A stretch of DNA of 48,987 bases from Rikenellaceae bacterium (GTDB taxonomy: Bacteria > Bacteroidota > Bacteroidia > Bacteroidales > Rikenellaceae). The position numbers and the translations under genes were made by a program. The notes beneath the pieces were generated by a model. The model made no database searches. It was not told where the DNA came from and saw only the letters and a program-made list of their open reading frames with translations. The stretch is from positions 1 through 48,987 of the forward strand of contig JAFTYJ010000047.1 of assembly GCA_017464745.1 (NCBI GenBank), read 5' to 3'. Shown here piece after piece: positions 34,746 through 43,645 of this stretch. Within the stretch, counting starts at the first letter, position 1; every line of letters begins with the position of its first letter.

Positions 34746-35939
34746 ATGAAATACACATTGGAAGAGGTGCTCGATGCCCAACAAAAACGCGAATTTCTGG
34801 ACCTTTCCAAAAGGCTCTATCTAAACAATCGCAACTGGGTATGCCCGCTTGACGGTGACATCGAGAAGGTTTTTGACCCCGCCCGTAACGAGAAATTTCA
34901 GAACGGCGAGGCCATACGTTGGATTGCACGCAACAACGACGGTGAGGTTGTAGGACGTATCGCAGCATTTTATAACCGCGCTCAGGCCGCCATCGAGGAG
35001 CAACCCACGGGAGGTTGCGGATTCTTTGAGGCCATCAACGACCAAGACCTTGCCAACACCCTGTTTGATGCAGCACGCGACTGGCTGGCATCCAAGGGTA
35101 TGGAGGCTATGGACGGCCCAATCAACTTTGGCGACCGCGACAGTTGGTGGGGACTGTTGGTGAACGGCTTTGAGTTCCAACCGCTCTATTGCAACCCCTA
35201 CAATCCGCCCTACTACCAAGACCTGTTTGAGAACTACGGTTGGCAGAACTATTTTAATCAGCACACCTATTCGCGCAAAATCAAAGCCGGACAACTCAGC
35301 GACGCTCTATACGAGAAGGTACGTCGTTTGGAGGAGAGCCAAAACTACGTTTTCCGCCACGTTCGCAAGTCCGAGTTGCCGCAGGCTGCCGAGGATTTTC
35401 GCAGCATCTACAACCGCGCGTGGGCCCGTTTCTCGGGTGTCAAACCTATGGACGCCGAGCACGCCCGCAAGTTGTTCAAAACGTTGGCTCCCATTGTGGA
35501 CGAACACCTTATCTATTTCGCCTACTTCAACGACGAGCCTATCGGATTCTTCATCAACATTCCCGACCTCAACCGCGTAATCTGCAAGTACAACGGCAAG
35601 TTCGGTATAATCAACCAACTGCGAATGTTGTGGGATATCCGTCACCACAAGGCCGACCGCATTTTCGGTCTGATTTTCGGCGTGTTGCCCGAGTACCAGG
35701 GCAAGGGTATCGAGAGCGGCCTTATCCGCTGTATGGAGAAGGAGGTCGAGAAGGGCAATATGCGCCACTATCGCTCGTTGGAGTTGGCTTGGATTGGCGA
35801 TTTCAACCCCGTAATGATGCGTATGGTCGAGAGTTATGTGTGCGCCAAACGTCACAAGATGCACACCACCTATCGCTACCTGTTTGACCGCACACGCGAG
35901 TTCCACCGCTGCCCGAGATTGGGTATGAAAAAGGATTAA
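34746..35939 (+). CDS. GNAT-superfamily protein (YghO-like), function unknown
   Basis: 397 residues. The N-terminal part holds MDGPINFGDRDSWWGLLV and PLYCNPYNPPYYQDLFENYG, a signature shared by YghO-like proteins. The C-terminal part (about 200-380) looks like a GNAT acetyltransferase fold, with GVLPEYQGKGIESGLI as the acetyl-CoA pyrophosphate loop (Q/R-x-x-G-x-G). No substrate can be inferred. It precedes gcvT by 30 bp in the same direction with no terminator between, so co-transcription is likely, though a link to glycine metabolism is not otherwise supported. Confidence 0.78.
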   Translation: MKYTLEEVLDAQQKREFLDLSKRLYLNNRNWVCPLDGDIEKVFDPARNEKFQNGEAIRWIARNNDGEVVGRIAAFYNRAQAAIEEQPTGGCGFFEAINDQDLANTLFDAARDWLASKGMEAMDGPINFGDRDSWWGLLVNGFEFQPLYCNPYNPPYYQDLFENYGWQNYFNQHTYSRKIKAGQLSDALYEKVRRLEESQNYVFRHVRKSELPQAAEDFRSIYNRAWARFSGVKPMDAEHARKLFKTLAPIVDEHLIYFAYFNDEPIGFFINIPDLNRVICKYNGKFGIINQLRMLWDIRHHKADRIFGLIFGVLPEYQGKGIESGLIRCMEKEVEKGNMRHYRSLELAWIGDFNPVMMRMVESYVCAKRHKMHTTYRYLFDRTREFHRCPRLGMKKD

Positions 35940-35969
35940 TCAACAAACATTTAAAATAAACAACAAACA

Positions 35970-37064
35970 ATGAAAACTACTCCGTTTACCAAGTATCACA
36001 TCGAGGCGGGTGCCAAGATGGCCGAGTTCGCAGGCTACAATATGCCTATCGAATTCAGCGGTATCAATGACGAACATATGACCGTGCGCAATGGCGTGGG
36101 CGTGTTCGACGTAAGCCATATGGGCGAAATCTGGGTTAAAGGCCCCAAAGCACTCGACTTCCTGCAAACAATCACCACCAACAACGTGGCAACCCTGTTC
36201 GATGGCAAAGCACAATACTCGTGTATGCCCAACGGCCAAGGCGGTATCGTGGACGACATCCTGATTTACAAGATTGACGACGTGACCTACCTGCTGGTTG
36301 TGAACGCCGCCAACATCGACAAGGATTGGGCTCACATCTGCAAACACGGCGAGGCTTTTGGTCTGACCCCCGGCAAAGAACTCTACAACGCTTCGGACGA
36401 AATCTGCCAATTGGCAATCCAAGGCCCTCTGGCTATGAAACTCGTTCAAAAAATGTGTGACGAGCCCGTTGAGGATATGGCCTACTACACCTTCCGCAAA
36501 ATGAAGGTTGCAGGTCTGGATGTTATTCTGTCGGCTACCGGCTACACCGGCTCGGGTGGTTGCGAGATTTATGCCGCCAACGAGGATGCCGACGCTCTGT
36601 GGGCTGCAATGTGGGCCGCAGGCGAGGAGTTCGGACTCAAAAACATCGGTCTGGGCGCACGCGACACCTTGCGTTTGGAGAAGGGTTTCTGCTTGTATGG
36701 CAACGACATTGACGACACCACCTCGCCTATGGAGGCAGGTTTGGGTTGGATTACCAAGTTCATCGACGGCAAAAACTTCATTGACCGCGCTACCTTCGAG
36801 GCTCAAAAAGCCAATGGTGTTGAGCGCAAGTTGGTAGGTTTTAAACTCATTGATCGTGGTGTGCCCCGTCACGAATACGAATTGGCTTCGCCCGAGGGTG
36901 AGGTTATCGGCCACGTTACTTCGGGCACTATGTCGCCCTGCTTAAAGGTCGGTATCGGTCTGGGTTATGTCAAGAGCGAGTACGCCAAAGTGGGCACCGA
37001 GATTGCAGTTGTCGTTCGCGGCCGTCTGCTCAAAGCCGAGGTGGTTAAATATCCCTTCGTATAG
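35970..37064 (+). CDS. gcvT: Glycine cleavage system T protein (aminomethyltransferase)
   Basis: Tetrahydrofolate-dependent step of glycine cleavage: releases ammonia from aminomethyl-lipoyl-GcvH and makes methylene-THF. 364 residues, standard length. Motifs include [29 protein letters not shown] (core [10 protein letters not shown]), [44 protein letters not shown] and the C-terminal [17 protein letters not shown]. gcvH and gcvP are not in the window; lipA and lipB, which lipoylate GcvH, are. Confidence 0.97.
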   Translation: MKTTPFTKYHIEAGAKMAEFAGYNMPIEFSGINDEHMTVRNGVGVFDVSHMGEIWVKGPKALDFLQTITTNNVATLFDGKAQYSCMPNGQGGIVDDILIYKIDDVTYLLVVNAANIDKDWAHICKHGEAFGLTPGKELYNASDEICQLAIQGPLAMKLVQKMCDEPVEDMAYYTFRKMKVAGLDVILSATGYTGSGGCEIYAANEDADALWAAMWAAGEEFGLKNIGLGARDTLRLEKGFCLYGNDIDDTTSPMEAGLGWITKFIDGKNFIDRATFEAQKANGVERKLVGFKLIDRGVPRHEYELASPEGEVIGHVTSGTMSPCLKVGIGLGYVKSEYAKVGTEIAVVVRGRLLKAEVVKYPFV

Positions 37065-37080
37065 GACACACCTCTCACAC

Positions 37081-37117
37081 AAAAAGGACGCCTCCCCGAC
37101 GGGAAGCGTCCTTTTTT
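37081..37117. terminator. Bidirectional terminator between gcvT and sppA
   Basis: AAAAAGGACGC (37081-37091) pairs with GCGTCCTTTTTT (from 37106), with an inner TCCC/GGGA stem. A-run and T-run on the two sides suit convergent gcvT and sppA. Confidence 0.9.
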
Positions 37118-37137
37118 GTGTCTGAACTCAGCCGGTC

Positions 37138-39057
37138 TTAGTCGCCAATTGAGATTGAGGGGTTGTACATCATCTCTGCACGAATACCTCGTCGGCTTTC
37201 GAGCGAGCGCATCTGCATCCACGGCTCATAGAGCACACCGAGTTGGTCGCGCATAACACGTTCACGCACACTCGCCGAGGCATTGTTGAAGAGTTGCATC
37301 AGGCCGGTCAGTTCGTCGGTAATCTCGACGATACGGAAATCATCGGCCACACCTGCGCGGTCGGCAGCAATATTGATAGCCGCAGCCAAACCTCCGAACT
37401 CATCCACAAGGCCGATATTGCGGGCATCCACACCGCTCCAAACACGGCCCTCGCCCACAGCATCAACACTCTGGAAACTCATATTTCGGCCCGCAGCCAC
37501 ACGATTCACAAAGGTTACATAGACATCCTCGACACTCTTTTGGAAGTAGGCTCTCTCGGCAGCATCCATCGAGTGGTAGGGCGAGCCTATGTCGGCGTGC
37601 GACGAGGTTTTGACACCATCGACCGTAACGCCCAACTTGTTGCGCAGCGCATCACCCATATTAAAGAACAGACCGAACACACCAATCGAACCTGTCACGG
37701 TCACTCGGTCGGCAAAAATCACATCGGCAGGAGCGGCAATATAGTAACCTCCCGATGCGGCCACACCACCCATCGACACGATAAGCGGCTTTTTGGCACG
37801 CAGTTGTTCCAATTCATACCACATCTGTTCGGCGGCAAGTGCGCTACCTCCCGGCGAGTTAATACGCAACACCACCGCTTTGACAGCCTTATCTTCGCGA
37901 GCCTTACGCACAAGTTTGATGAACGCCTTGTCGCACACATCCTGTGCCGCACTACCCGACAGAATATCACCCTCGGCATATATCACGGCAATCTTGTTGC
38001 GCGATATATGTTTGGCAGTCACGGGTTTGAGTGTGCAGTAGTCAGCAAACGAGATTATTTGCACCTCGGTCGGTTTTTGAACCTTTGCCACTTCGGTTGT
38101 GTCGGCTTTGACCTCGGTCAGCGCAACCTCCACGCTCTCGCCGTCGGCTGTCGGAACGGTTATCTCAACCTCTTGGTCGGGGGTAATTTCGGCAGTCTGT
38201 TTGGGGGCAAGGATTTCGGGATTTTCGATGATTTGCGCCATCTGCTCCATCACCTGCGGCTCATACATCAGACCATCCACAAGTCCGTATTCGAGTGCCG
38301 CTTGGGGGCTGTCGATAGTGAGTCGGTCGGCCAGCAGTTGAAGGTAGTGGGGAGTCAGTCCGCGACTCTCGGCAACGTCGGCCACCAGCACCTCCCAAAT
38401 TGAGTTTACAAGTGTTTGGTTTTGTGTGCGATTGGCCTCACTCATTCGGTCGGTCATAAAGGGCTCGACCGCCGCTTTGAAAGTTCCGTGGCGCACAATT
38501 TGGGGTTTGACATCGAGTTTGTCGAGCAGCCCTTTGTAGAACATCACATTGGAGGCCATACCTGTCCAGGTCACACCGCCCACGGGATTGACATACACAC
38601 GGTCGGCAACCGTCGCCAACCAATAACCCACTTGCGAATAGACCTCCTCGTAGGCCACAATCCATTTGCCCGAAGCCTTGAATTCGGCCAGCGCACCGCG
38701 AATCTCCTCACACGCCGCACCCGACACCGAGGTGAACTCACCCAAGCGCAGGTAGATACCCTCGATGTTGGAATCCACAGCCGCCGTGCTCAAAGTTTCA
38801 AGCACTTGCAGAGTTGATTGTGCAGGGATAATCTCCAAAGTATTGGGGTCAAGTTGGCTCCACGGCGAGGCGACGGGTTTGTCACTCACACGCCCCAGGT
38901 CGAGTTGCAACACCGACTTCGGAAGGACCTGTGTAGCGGTGGTCGAAGTCATCATCACCGACATCCCGCCGATAATCATCACCAGCAATATCCACATCAC
39001 CATACTGCTTGCCACAACTGCGAGCAAACAGGCAAAAAACGTTTTCCAGAATTTCAT
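37138..39057 (-). CDS. sppA: Signal peptide peptidase SppA, 67-kDa type
   Basis: Membrane-bound serine protease that degrades cleaved signal peptides. 639 residues with one N-terminal transmembrane helix (about 5-35), then two S49 domains. The general-base lysine is in HGTFKAAVEPF of the first domain. The nucleophile serine is in SMGGVAASGGYYIAA of the second, the Lys/Ser split known for E. coli SppA. An acidic, Val/Glu/Thr-rich linker near 320-360 separates them. The start at 39057 is supported by a promoter at 39081-39113; the longer frame from 39159 begins upstream of it. Confidence 0.93.
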   Translation of the reverse strand: MKFWKTFFACLLAVVASSMVMWILLVMIIGGMSVMMTSTTATQVLPKSVLQLDLGRVSDKPVASPWSQLDPNTLEIIPAQSTLQVLETLSTAAVDSNIEGIYLRLGEFTSVSGAACEEIRGALAEFKASGKWIVAYEEVYSQVGYWLATVADRVYVNPVGGVTWTGMASNVMFYKGLLDKLDVKPQIVRHGTFKAAVEPFMTDRMSEANRTQNQTLVNSIWEVLVADVAESRGLTPHYLQLLADRLTIDSPQAALEYGLVDGLMYEPQVMEQMAQIIENPEILAPKQTAEITPDQEVEITVPTADGESVEVALTEVKADTTEVAKVQKPTEVQIISFADYCTLKPVTAKHISRNKIAVIYAEGDILSGSAAQDVCDKAFIKLVRKAREDKAVKAVVLRINSPGGSALAAEQMWYELEQLRAKKPLIVSMGGVAASGGYYIAAPADVIFADRVTVTGSIGVFGLFFNMGDALRNKLGVTVDGVKTSSHADIGSPYHSMDAAERAYFQKSVEDVYVTFVNRVAAGRNMSFQSVDAVGEGRVWSGVDARNIGLVDEFGGLAAAINIAADRAGVADDFRIVEITDELTGLMQLFNNASASVRERVMRDQLGVLYEPWMQMRSLESRRGIRAEMMYNPSISIGD

Positions 39058-39080
39058 ATTTTCCACTTGTTTAGGTTGTG

Positions 39081-39113
39081 CAAATATACAAAAAGATTGA
39101 GAAATTGTACAAA
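39081..39113 (-). promoter_or_regulatory. Promoter of sppA (TTTG-N21-TATATTTG)
   Basis: Minus-strand TTTG (39110-39113), 21-nt spacer, TATATTTG (39081-39088), 23 bp before the sppA start. Confidence 0.7.
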
Positions 39114-39163
39114 AAAGAGTCGCTGCACACAGTTGCAATATTTTGCAAAAACAGGGCAAAATG

Positions 39164-39194
39164 GTTGATTTTTATATATTTATTTGTATATTTG
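39164..39194 (+). promoter_or_regulatory. Promoter of rpsA (GTTG-N19-TATATTTG)
   Basis: GTTG 39164-39167, 19-nt spacer, TATATTTG 39187-39194. Predicted start near 39199, giving a leader of about 105 nt. Confidence 0.7.
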
Positions 39195-39305
39195 CGGGCA
39201 TTTTTGCGCGAGATGCAGGCGTGAGCCTATCATCAGAGTGCGAAAATCAACTGAAAATCAATTTATTAACTTAACGAGCGATTGTATCGCAAACTTTTTT
39301 CCGCA
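39195..39305 (+). promoter_or_regulatory. Structured 5' leader of rpsA
   Basis: Contains a small hairpin AGGC-GTGA-GCCT (39217-39228) and a tandem repeat of GAAAATCAA (39242-39250 and 39253-39261). Next comes a hairpin GCGAT-TGT-ATCGC (39278-39290) followed by six T (39295-39300), 5 bp before the ATG. S1 controls its own synthesis through its leader in other bacteria; whether this leader does so is inference. Confidence 0.45.
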
Positions 39306-41096
39306 ATGGAGAACAAAAACATTCAAGTTTCCAACGAGAACTTCGATTGGAATGCATTTGAGAACGAGCTGGGTCTGTACGACCAAAGCAAAGAGGCCAT
39401 CACCGCTAAATACGACGAGTCGTTGTCGAACGTACTCCCCGGTGAGGTTGTTGAGGGTACTGTAACCGGCATCACCAAACGCGAAGTTGTCGTTAACATC
39501 GGCTACAAGAGCGAGGGTATCATCCCCGTGACCGAGTTCCGCTACAACCCCGAACTCGCAATTGGCGAGAAAGTAGAGGTGTATGTTGAGAGCGCCGAGG
39601 ACAAAAAAGGCCAACTCGCCCTGTCGCACAAAAAAGCACGTCAGCTCAAAAGCTGGGATTTGGTTAACAAGGCTATGGACGAGGACCAAATCATCAAGGG
39701 TTACATCAAATGCCGCACCAAAGGCGGTATGATTGTCGATGTATTCGGTATCGAGGCTTTCTTGCCCGGTTCGCAAATCGACGTGAAACCCATCCGCGAC
39801 TACGATATCTACGTAGACAAAACTATGGAGTTCAAAGTTGTTAAAATCAACCAAGAGTTCCGCAACGTTGTTGTATCGCACAAAGCCCTCATCGAGGCTG
39901 AGTTGGAGCAACAAAAGAAAGAGATTATGTCGAAACTCGAGAAAGGTCAAATCCTCGAAGGTACCGTTAAGAACATCACTCCCTACGGTGTATTCGTTGA
40001 CCTGGGCGGCGTAGACGGTCTGATCCACATCACCGACCTGAGCTGGGGCCGCGTAACTCACCCCGAGGAGATCGTAACTCTGGACGCCAAAATCAACGTT
40101 GTTATCCTTGACTTCGACGACGCTAAAAAACGCATCGCTCTGGGTCTGAAACAACTCACCGCTCACCCCTGGGACGCTCTGAGCAAAGACCTCAAAGTGG
40201 GCGACAAAGTTAAAGGTAAAGTAGTGGTTATGGCCGACTACGGTGCATTCGTTGAGGTTGCTCCCGGTGTTGAGGGTCTTATCCACGTTTCGGAGATGAG
40301 CTGGAGCCAACACCTCCGCTCGGCACAAGACTTTATGAAAGTTGGTGACGAGATCGAGGCCGTTATCCTGACCATCGACTACGACGAGCGTCGTATGAGC
40401 CTGGGTACCAAACAACTCACTACCGACCCCTGGGAGAACATCGAGGCTAAATACCCCGTAGGCAGCAAACACAGCGCCAACGTTCGCAACTTCACCAACT
40501 TCGGTGTATTCGTTGAGATCGAGGAGGGTATCGACGGCCTGATCCACATCTCGGACCTGAGCTGGACCAAGAAAGTTAAACACCCCTCGGAGTTCACCCA
40601 AATCGGTACTTCGATTGAGGTTGTAGTTCTCGAAATCGACAAAGAGAACCGCCGTCTGAGCCTGGGCCACAAACAACTCGAAGAGAACCCCTGGGATGGT
40701 TTCGAGGCTGAGTTCGCTGTTGATTCGATCCACGAGGGTACCATCGCCGAGGTTACCGAGAAAGGCGCAGTTGTAGTTCTGGGTGAGAACATCGAGGGCT
40801 TCGCTCCTGCCAAACAACTCGTAAAAGAGGACGGTACCACCGCCAAAGCAGGTGAGAAACTCCAATTTAAAGTTACCGAGTTCTCGAAAACTACCAAACG
40901 CATCTCGCTGTCGCACACCCGCATCTTCGAGGAGGCTAAACGCGCCGAGGAGAAAGCCGAGCGTGCCGAGAAAGCAGCTGCTGCTAACGAGGCTCAAAAC
41001 GCCGTTAAGAAAATTAACGCTCAAATCGAGAAAACCACTCTCGGTGACATCACCGGTCTGGCTGAGTTGAAAGCCAAACTCGAAGCCGAGGAGTAA
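39306..41096 (+). CDS. rpsA: 30S ribosomal protein S1
   Basis: mRNA-binding ribosomal protein of 596 residues with six S1/OB repeats, at about 45-110, 130-195, 213-285, 300-370, 388-460 and 475-545. Repeats 3 to 5 share GLIHI/VSxxSW ends (VDGLIHITDLSW, VEGLIHVSEMSW, IDGLIHISDLSW). A Lys/Glu/Ala-rich helical tail follows. The start MENKNIQVSNENFDW at 39306 is preferred; the longer frame adds only MYRKLFSA and lies next to the T-run of the leader. Codon use is strongly biased, as expected of a highly expressed gene. Confidence 0.96.
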   Translation: MENKNIQVSNENFDWNAFENELGLYDQSKEAITAKYDESLSNVLPGEVVEGTVTGITKREVVVNIGYKSEGIIPVTEFRYNPELAIGEKVEVYVESAEDKKGQLALSHKKARQLKSWDLVNKAMDEDQIIKGYIKCRTKGGMIVDVFGIEAFLPGSQIDVKPIRDYDIYVDKTMEFKVVKINQEFRNVVVSHKALIEAELEQQKKEIMSKLEKGQILEGTVKNITPYGVFVDLGGVDGLIHITDLSWGRVTHPEEIVTLDAKINVVILDFDDAKKRIALGLKQLTAHPWDALSKDLKVGDKVKGKVVVMADYGAFVEVAPGVEGLIHVSEMSWSQHLRSAQDFMKVGDEIEAVILTIDYDERRMSLGTKQLTTDPWENIEAKYPVGSKHSANVRNFTNFGVFVEIEEGIDGLIHISDLSWTKKVKHPSEFTQIGTSIEVVVLEIDKENRRLSLGHKQLEENPWDGFEAEFAVDSIHEGTIAEVTEKGAVVVLGENIEGFAPAKQLVKEDGTTAKAGEKLQFKVTEFSKTTKRISLSHTRIFEEAKRAEEKAERAEKAAAANEAQNAVKKINAQIEKTTLGDITGLAELKAKLEAEE

Positions 41097-41122
41097 TCTC
41101 TGACGCATATTGGGGTGCGCGA

Positions 41123-41130
41123 TAGATTTG
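41123..41130 (+). promoter_or_regulatory. -7-like element upstream of rnz (TAGATTTG)
   Basis: TAGATTTG 65 bp before the rnz GTG, with a weak TCTG (41099-41102) 20 nt upstream. No terminator separates rpsA from rnz, so read-through is equally possible. Confidence 0.4.
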
Positions 41131-41194
41131 CAAAGTGTAACAAGAACGCAAAACTAATCAGAACCAGGGAGGGTAATAACAAAATGAACGAATC

Positions 41195-42130
41195 GTGAGA
41201 TTTGAAATTACTATACTCGGTTCACGCGCAGCACTCCCCGATGTCAAACACTATCAAACTGCTCATGCGCTGAATGTGCATGAGCAGTTCTATTTGATAG
41301 ACTGTGGCGAAAGCACACAAACACAACTTATGCGCTGCGGAATTAACCCAATGCGTATTAACCACGTGTTTGTGTCACACCTCCACGGCGACCATTGCTA
41401 TGGACTATTCCCGCTGATTTCGACACTCGGACTGCAAGGACGACAAACACCCCTGTATGTCTATGGGCCTAAACCCCTGCGCGAAATCATCGATATGCAC
41501 CTCCGATATTTCGACACACAACTCGGCTACCCCATTGTGTGTACCGAAATAGACCATACGCAACACCAAATGGTGTACGAAAATAAGGTGCTGGAAGTGT
41601 GGACCATCCCCCTGCGCCACCGTGTGCCCTGTGCAGGCTACCTGTTCCGCGAGAAAACTCCGGGACTTAACCTCCGAGAGAGCGCCCTGAAACGCTATAA
41701 CCTCTCGTTCGCACAGATGACGGCCGCCAAACGTGGCGAGGATATTACGCTGGACGACGGACAGGTTGTTCCAAACGACGAACTGACCTACACTCCCTAC
41801 TCCCCGCGTAGTTATGCCTACCTGAGCGACACAGCCTACTCGGCCAAAGCCGCCAACCTGGTTCACGGCGTGGATGTACTCTACCACGAGGCGACATTCT
41901 CGGATGCCGACCGCAAACGAGCACAACAGACGGGACACTCCACAACCCTCCAAGCAGCCCGAGCCGCTGTGACAGCCCAAGCCAAACGCCTTGTCATCGG
42001 CCACTTCTCGAATCGTTACGACGACAATATCGAGAGCCTGCGAGCCGAAGCCGCCACGGTGTTCGAAGCCACAACTGCCGCCACAGAGGGTATGCGAATC
42101 GACATACCTATTATAAAGAATAGGCAATAA
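41195..42130 (+). CDS. rnz: Ribonuclease Z (tRNA 3'-processing endonuclease)
   Basis: Metallo-beta-lactamase-fold enzyme that removes tRNA 3' trailers. 311 residues. The zinc-binding motif VSHLHGDHCYGLF is at about 61-73. Later ligands are Asp in YLSDTAY, HEATFSDAD and the His of GHFSNRY. The reading frame has no in-frame ATG upstream before a stop, and the family start is M(K/R)FE(I/L)TILGS, so translation begins at GTG 41195. The tRNA-Ser in this window lacks a complete encoded CCA, as expected where RNase Z plus CCA-adding enzyme mature tRNAs. Confidence 0.94.
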   Translation: MRFEITILGSRAALPDVKHYQTAHALNVHEQFYLIDCGESTQTQLMRCGINPMRINHVFVSHLHGDHCYGLFPLISTLGLQGRQTPLYVYGPKPLREIIDMHLRYFDTQLGYPIVCTEIDHTQHQMVYENKVLEVWTIPLRHRVPCAGYLFREKTPGLNLRESALKRYNLSFAQMTAAKRGEDITLDDGQVVPNDELTYTPYSPRSYAYLSDTAYSAKAANLVHGVDVLYHEATFSDADRKRAQQTGHSTTLQAARAAVTAQAKRLVIGHFSNRYDDNIESLRAEAATVFEATTAATEGMRIDIPIIKNRQ

Positions 42131-42166
42131 CCTCACTTTTATTAACCACTTTAAAACCAACAAACA

Positions 42167-42385
42167 ATGAAAAAACTCATTTTCGCTGCACTCTTCGGAG
42201 TTGCTCTGTTTGCTACCTCGTGCGACAAAGAGGGTGGCAAATGCGTTTGCACCTACAAAGTAGGTAACCTTGAACTCAAAGACCAAGAGATTAGCCTCGA
42301 AGGTACCGACCTGACTTGCGCCGAGTACGAGGAGTCGCTGACCAAAGAGGGCAAAAGCGAGGTTAACTGCAAACCCGCTAACTAA
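42167..42385 (+). CDS. Small cysteine-rich lipoprotein A
   Basis: 72 residues with a lipoprotein signal (MKKLIFAALFGVALFATSC; lipidated Cys19). The mature part of about 53 residues is acidic and has four further cysteines: Cys26, Cys28, Cys51 and Cys68, in the pattern C-x-C ... CAEYE ... C. The second lipoprotein at 42502 has the same spacings (7 from the lipid Cys to the first, 17 between the last two), so they are paralogues. No known domain is recognised. It precedes a DoxX/MauE-thioredoxin fusion, suggesting disulfide-linked chemistry; that link is inference. Confidence 0.75.
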   Translation: MKKLIFAALFGVALFATSCDKEGGKCVCTYKVGNLELKDQEISLEGTDLTCAEYEESLTKEGKSEVNCKPAN

Positions 42386-42407
42386 TTCACTCACGTTATG
42401 CAGAATT

Positions 42408-42434
42408 TCGGGGTGGTGTTCCACCCCGAGATTT
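42408..42434 (+). terminator. Terminator or attenuator between the two small lipoprotein genes
   Basis: Perfect 9-bp stem TCGGGGTGG (42408-42416) / CCACCCCGA (42421-42429) with TGTT loop, followed by GATTTT. The T-run is weak, so partial read-through into the second lipoprotein gene is likely. Confidence 0.6.
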
Positions 42435-42501
42435 TAAATACACCTGCAATAACACCCAACCCCAACCCGTTGTAACAACAGAACAAAACACTCACATACC
42501 C

Positions 42502-42729
42502 ATGAAAAGACTTTTTGCCTTTGCACTGCTTGTAACCCTGACCCTCGGCGCCTCGTCGTGCCGTAAGGATGGCACCCGCTGTCGCTGTATCTACAAGAGC
42601 CACACCGCAGGACGTACCGAATTTGTGGTTGAGGAGGAACAAGTGCTGAATGTTGCCAAGAACTGCGCCGGCTACGAGAATTGGCTGCGCCAGGAGAATA
42701 GTGACGAATTCCGTTGCTACAATGACTAA
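42502..42729 (+). CDS. Small cysteine-rich lipoprotein B (paralogue of 42167-42385)
   Basis: 75 residues with a lipoprotein signal (MKRLFAFALLVTLTLGASSC; lipidated Cys20). Cysteines 27, 29, 55 and 72 repeat the C-x-C ... CAGYE ... C pattern of the previous gene with identical spacing. Its last 8 bp overlap the start of the DoxX/MauE-thioredoxin gene, which implies coupled translation. Function unknown. Confidence 0.75.
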   Translation: MKRLFAFALLVTLTLGASSCRKDGTRCRCIYKSHTAGRTEFVVEEEQVLNVAKNCAGYENWLRQENSDEFRCYND

Positions 42730-43621
42730 ACTTTCGATAAACGGTGTGCGCACGGCGGTGAGAATCGTCGTGGGAGCGCTGTTTGTGGTGTCGGCCGCCG
42801 CCAAGATGGGCGAGATGGACCGACTCGAACTCTATATTTTCAGTTTCGGTGCGCTGTCGCTGAATCTGAGTTTCTGGGTCGCCCGTCTGTTGGTGGCCTT
42901 TGAGTTTTTGCTGGGTGCCGCATTGGTTGCCAACATCCACCGCCGAGCAGTTGCGTGGAGCGGTTTGGGAGCCATTGGCGCGTTCTCGGCATTTTTGGTT
43001 TATGCCCTCGTCGCAGGCCGCAACGACAACTGCCACTGCCTGGGCGAGATGGTCGAGATGACTCCCCTGCAATCATTGGGCAAGAATGTGGCTTTGGCTG
43101 CGGCTCTGCTCTTTGTGTTGCCCCAGCGAGGTGGCCTGACACCCCGTCGCTACCTCACCCTCGGCCTTGGCATAATCGTCACGGTGGCAATTTTCGTCAT
43201 CTCGCCACCCGACAACATCAACCCCCATCGCAACTACAATCAGGCTCTGAACTCTGCCGCGTGGAACTCGTTACCCAAGAGTAGCGAACGCCGTGTGGTG
43301 TGCTTTTATAGCACCTCGTGCGAGTACTGCTTGCTCACCTCGTCGAAAATCGCATCGCTGGCTCGCCGCCACGGTTTGGAGGACAAGGTCGAGGTGTGGT
43401 TTGCCGACTCGGGTGCCGACCTCAACACCCAAGTCGAGGAGTTTTTCCGCGCCACCCTCTCGCCCACATTCCGTTGGCAGGCGCTCGACCTTCGCCAGTT
43501 CCTTGTGACCACCAATGGCGAGATGCCCATTGTGTTGCTCACCGAGGGCGACAGCATCGCCGCCGAATACAACTATCGCACGGTAGATGAGGGCGCTATA
43601 ATCGACTTTTTCGAGGAATAA
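42722..43621 (+). CDS. DoxX/MauE-like membrane protein fused to a thioredoxin-like domain
   Basis: 299 residues. The N-terminal half has four to five transmembrane helices (about 10-30, 40-55, 56-75, 82-98, 118-135, 145-162). It carries the MauE/DoxX-type start VRIVVGALFVVSAAAKM and the loop NDNCHCLGEMVEMTPLQSL with Cys104 and Cys106. The C-terminal domain (about 190-299) is thioredoxin-like: CFYSTSCEYC with the redox pair Cys200-Cys203 and a cis-proline motif EMPIVLL (Pro269). The likely role is electron transfer between the membrane and extracytoplasmic thiols. The start at 42722 fits the first helix; a longer frame reads through the lipoprotein gene and is rejected. Confidence 0.82.
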   Translation: MTKLSINGVRTAVRIVVGALFVVSAAAKMGEMDRLELYIFSFGALSLNLSFWVARLLVAFEFLLGAALVANIHRRAVAWSGLGAIGAFSAFLVYALVAGRNDNCHCLGEMVEMTPLQSLGKNVALAAALLFVLPQRGGLTPRRYLTLGLGIIVTVAIFVISPPDNINPHRNYNQALNSAAWNSLPKSSERRVVCFYSTSCEYCLLTSSKIASLARRHGLEDKVEVWFADSGADLNTQVEEFFRATLSPTFRWQALDLRQFLVTTNGEMPIVLLTEGDSIAAEYNYRTVDEGAIIDFFEE

Positions 43622-43645
43622 TCCCATATTTTGCGAATTTAGTGT

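Noticed and set aside
39258..41108. Minus-strand frame of 616 codons opposite rpsA
   Set aside because: Mirror of the S1 repeat gene; its repetitive look is inherited from the S1 repeats. No promoter or signal on that strand.
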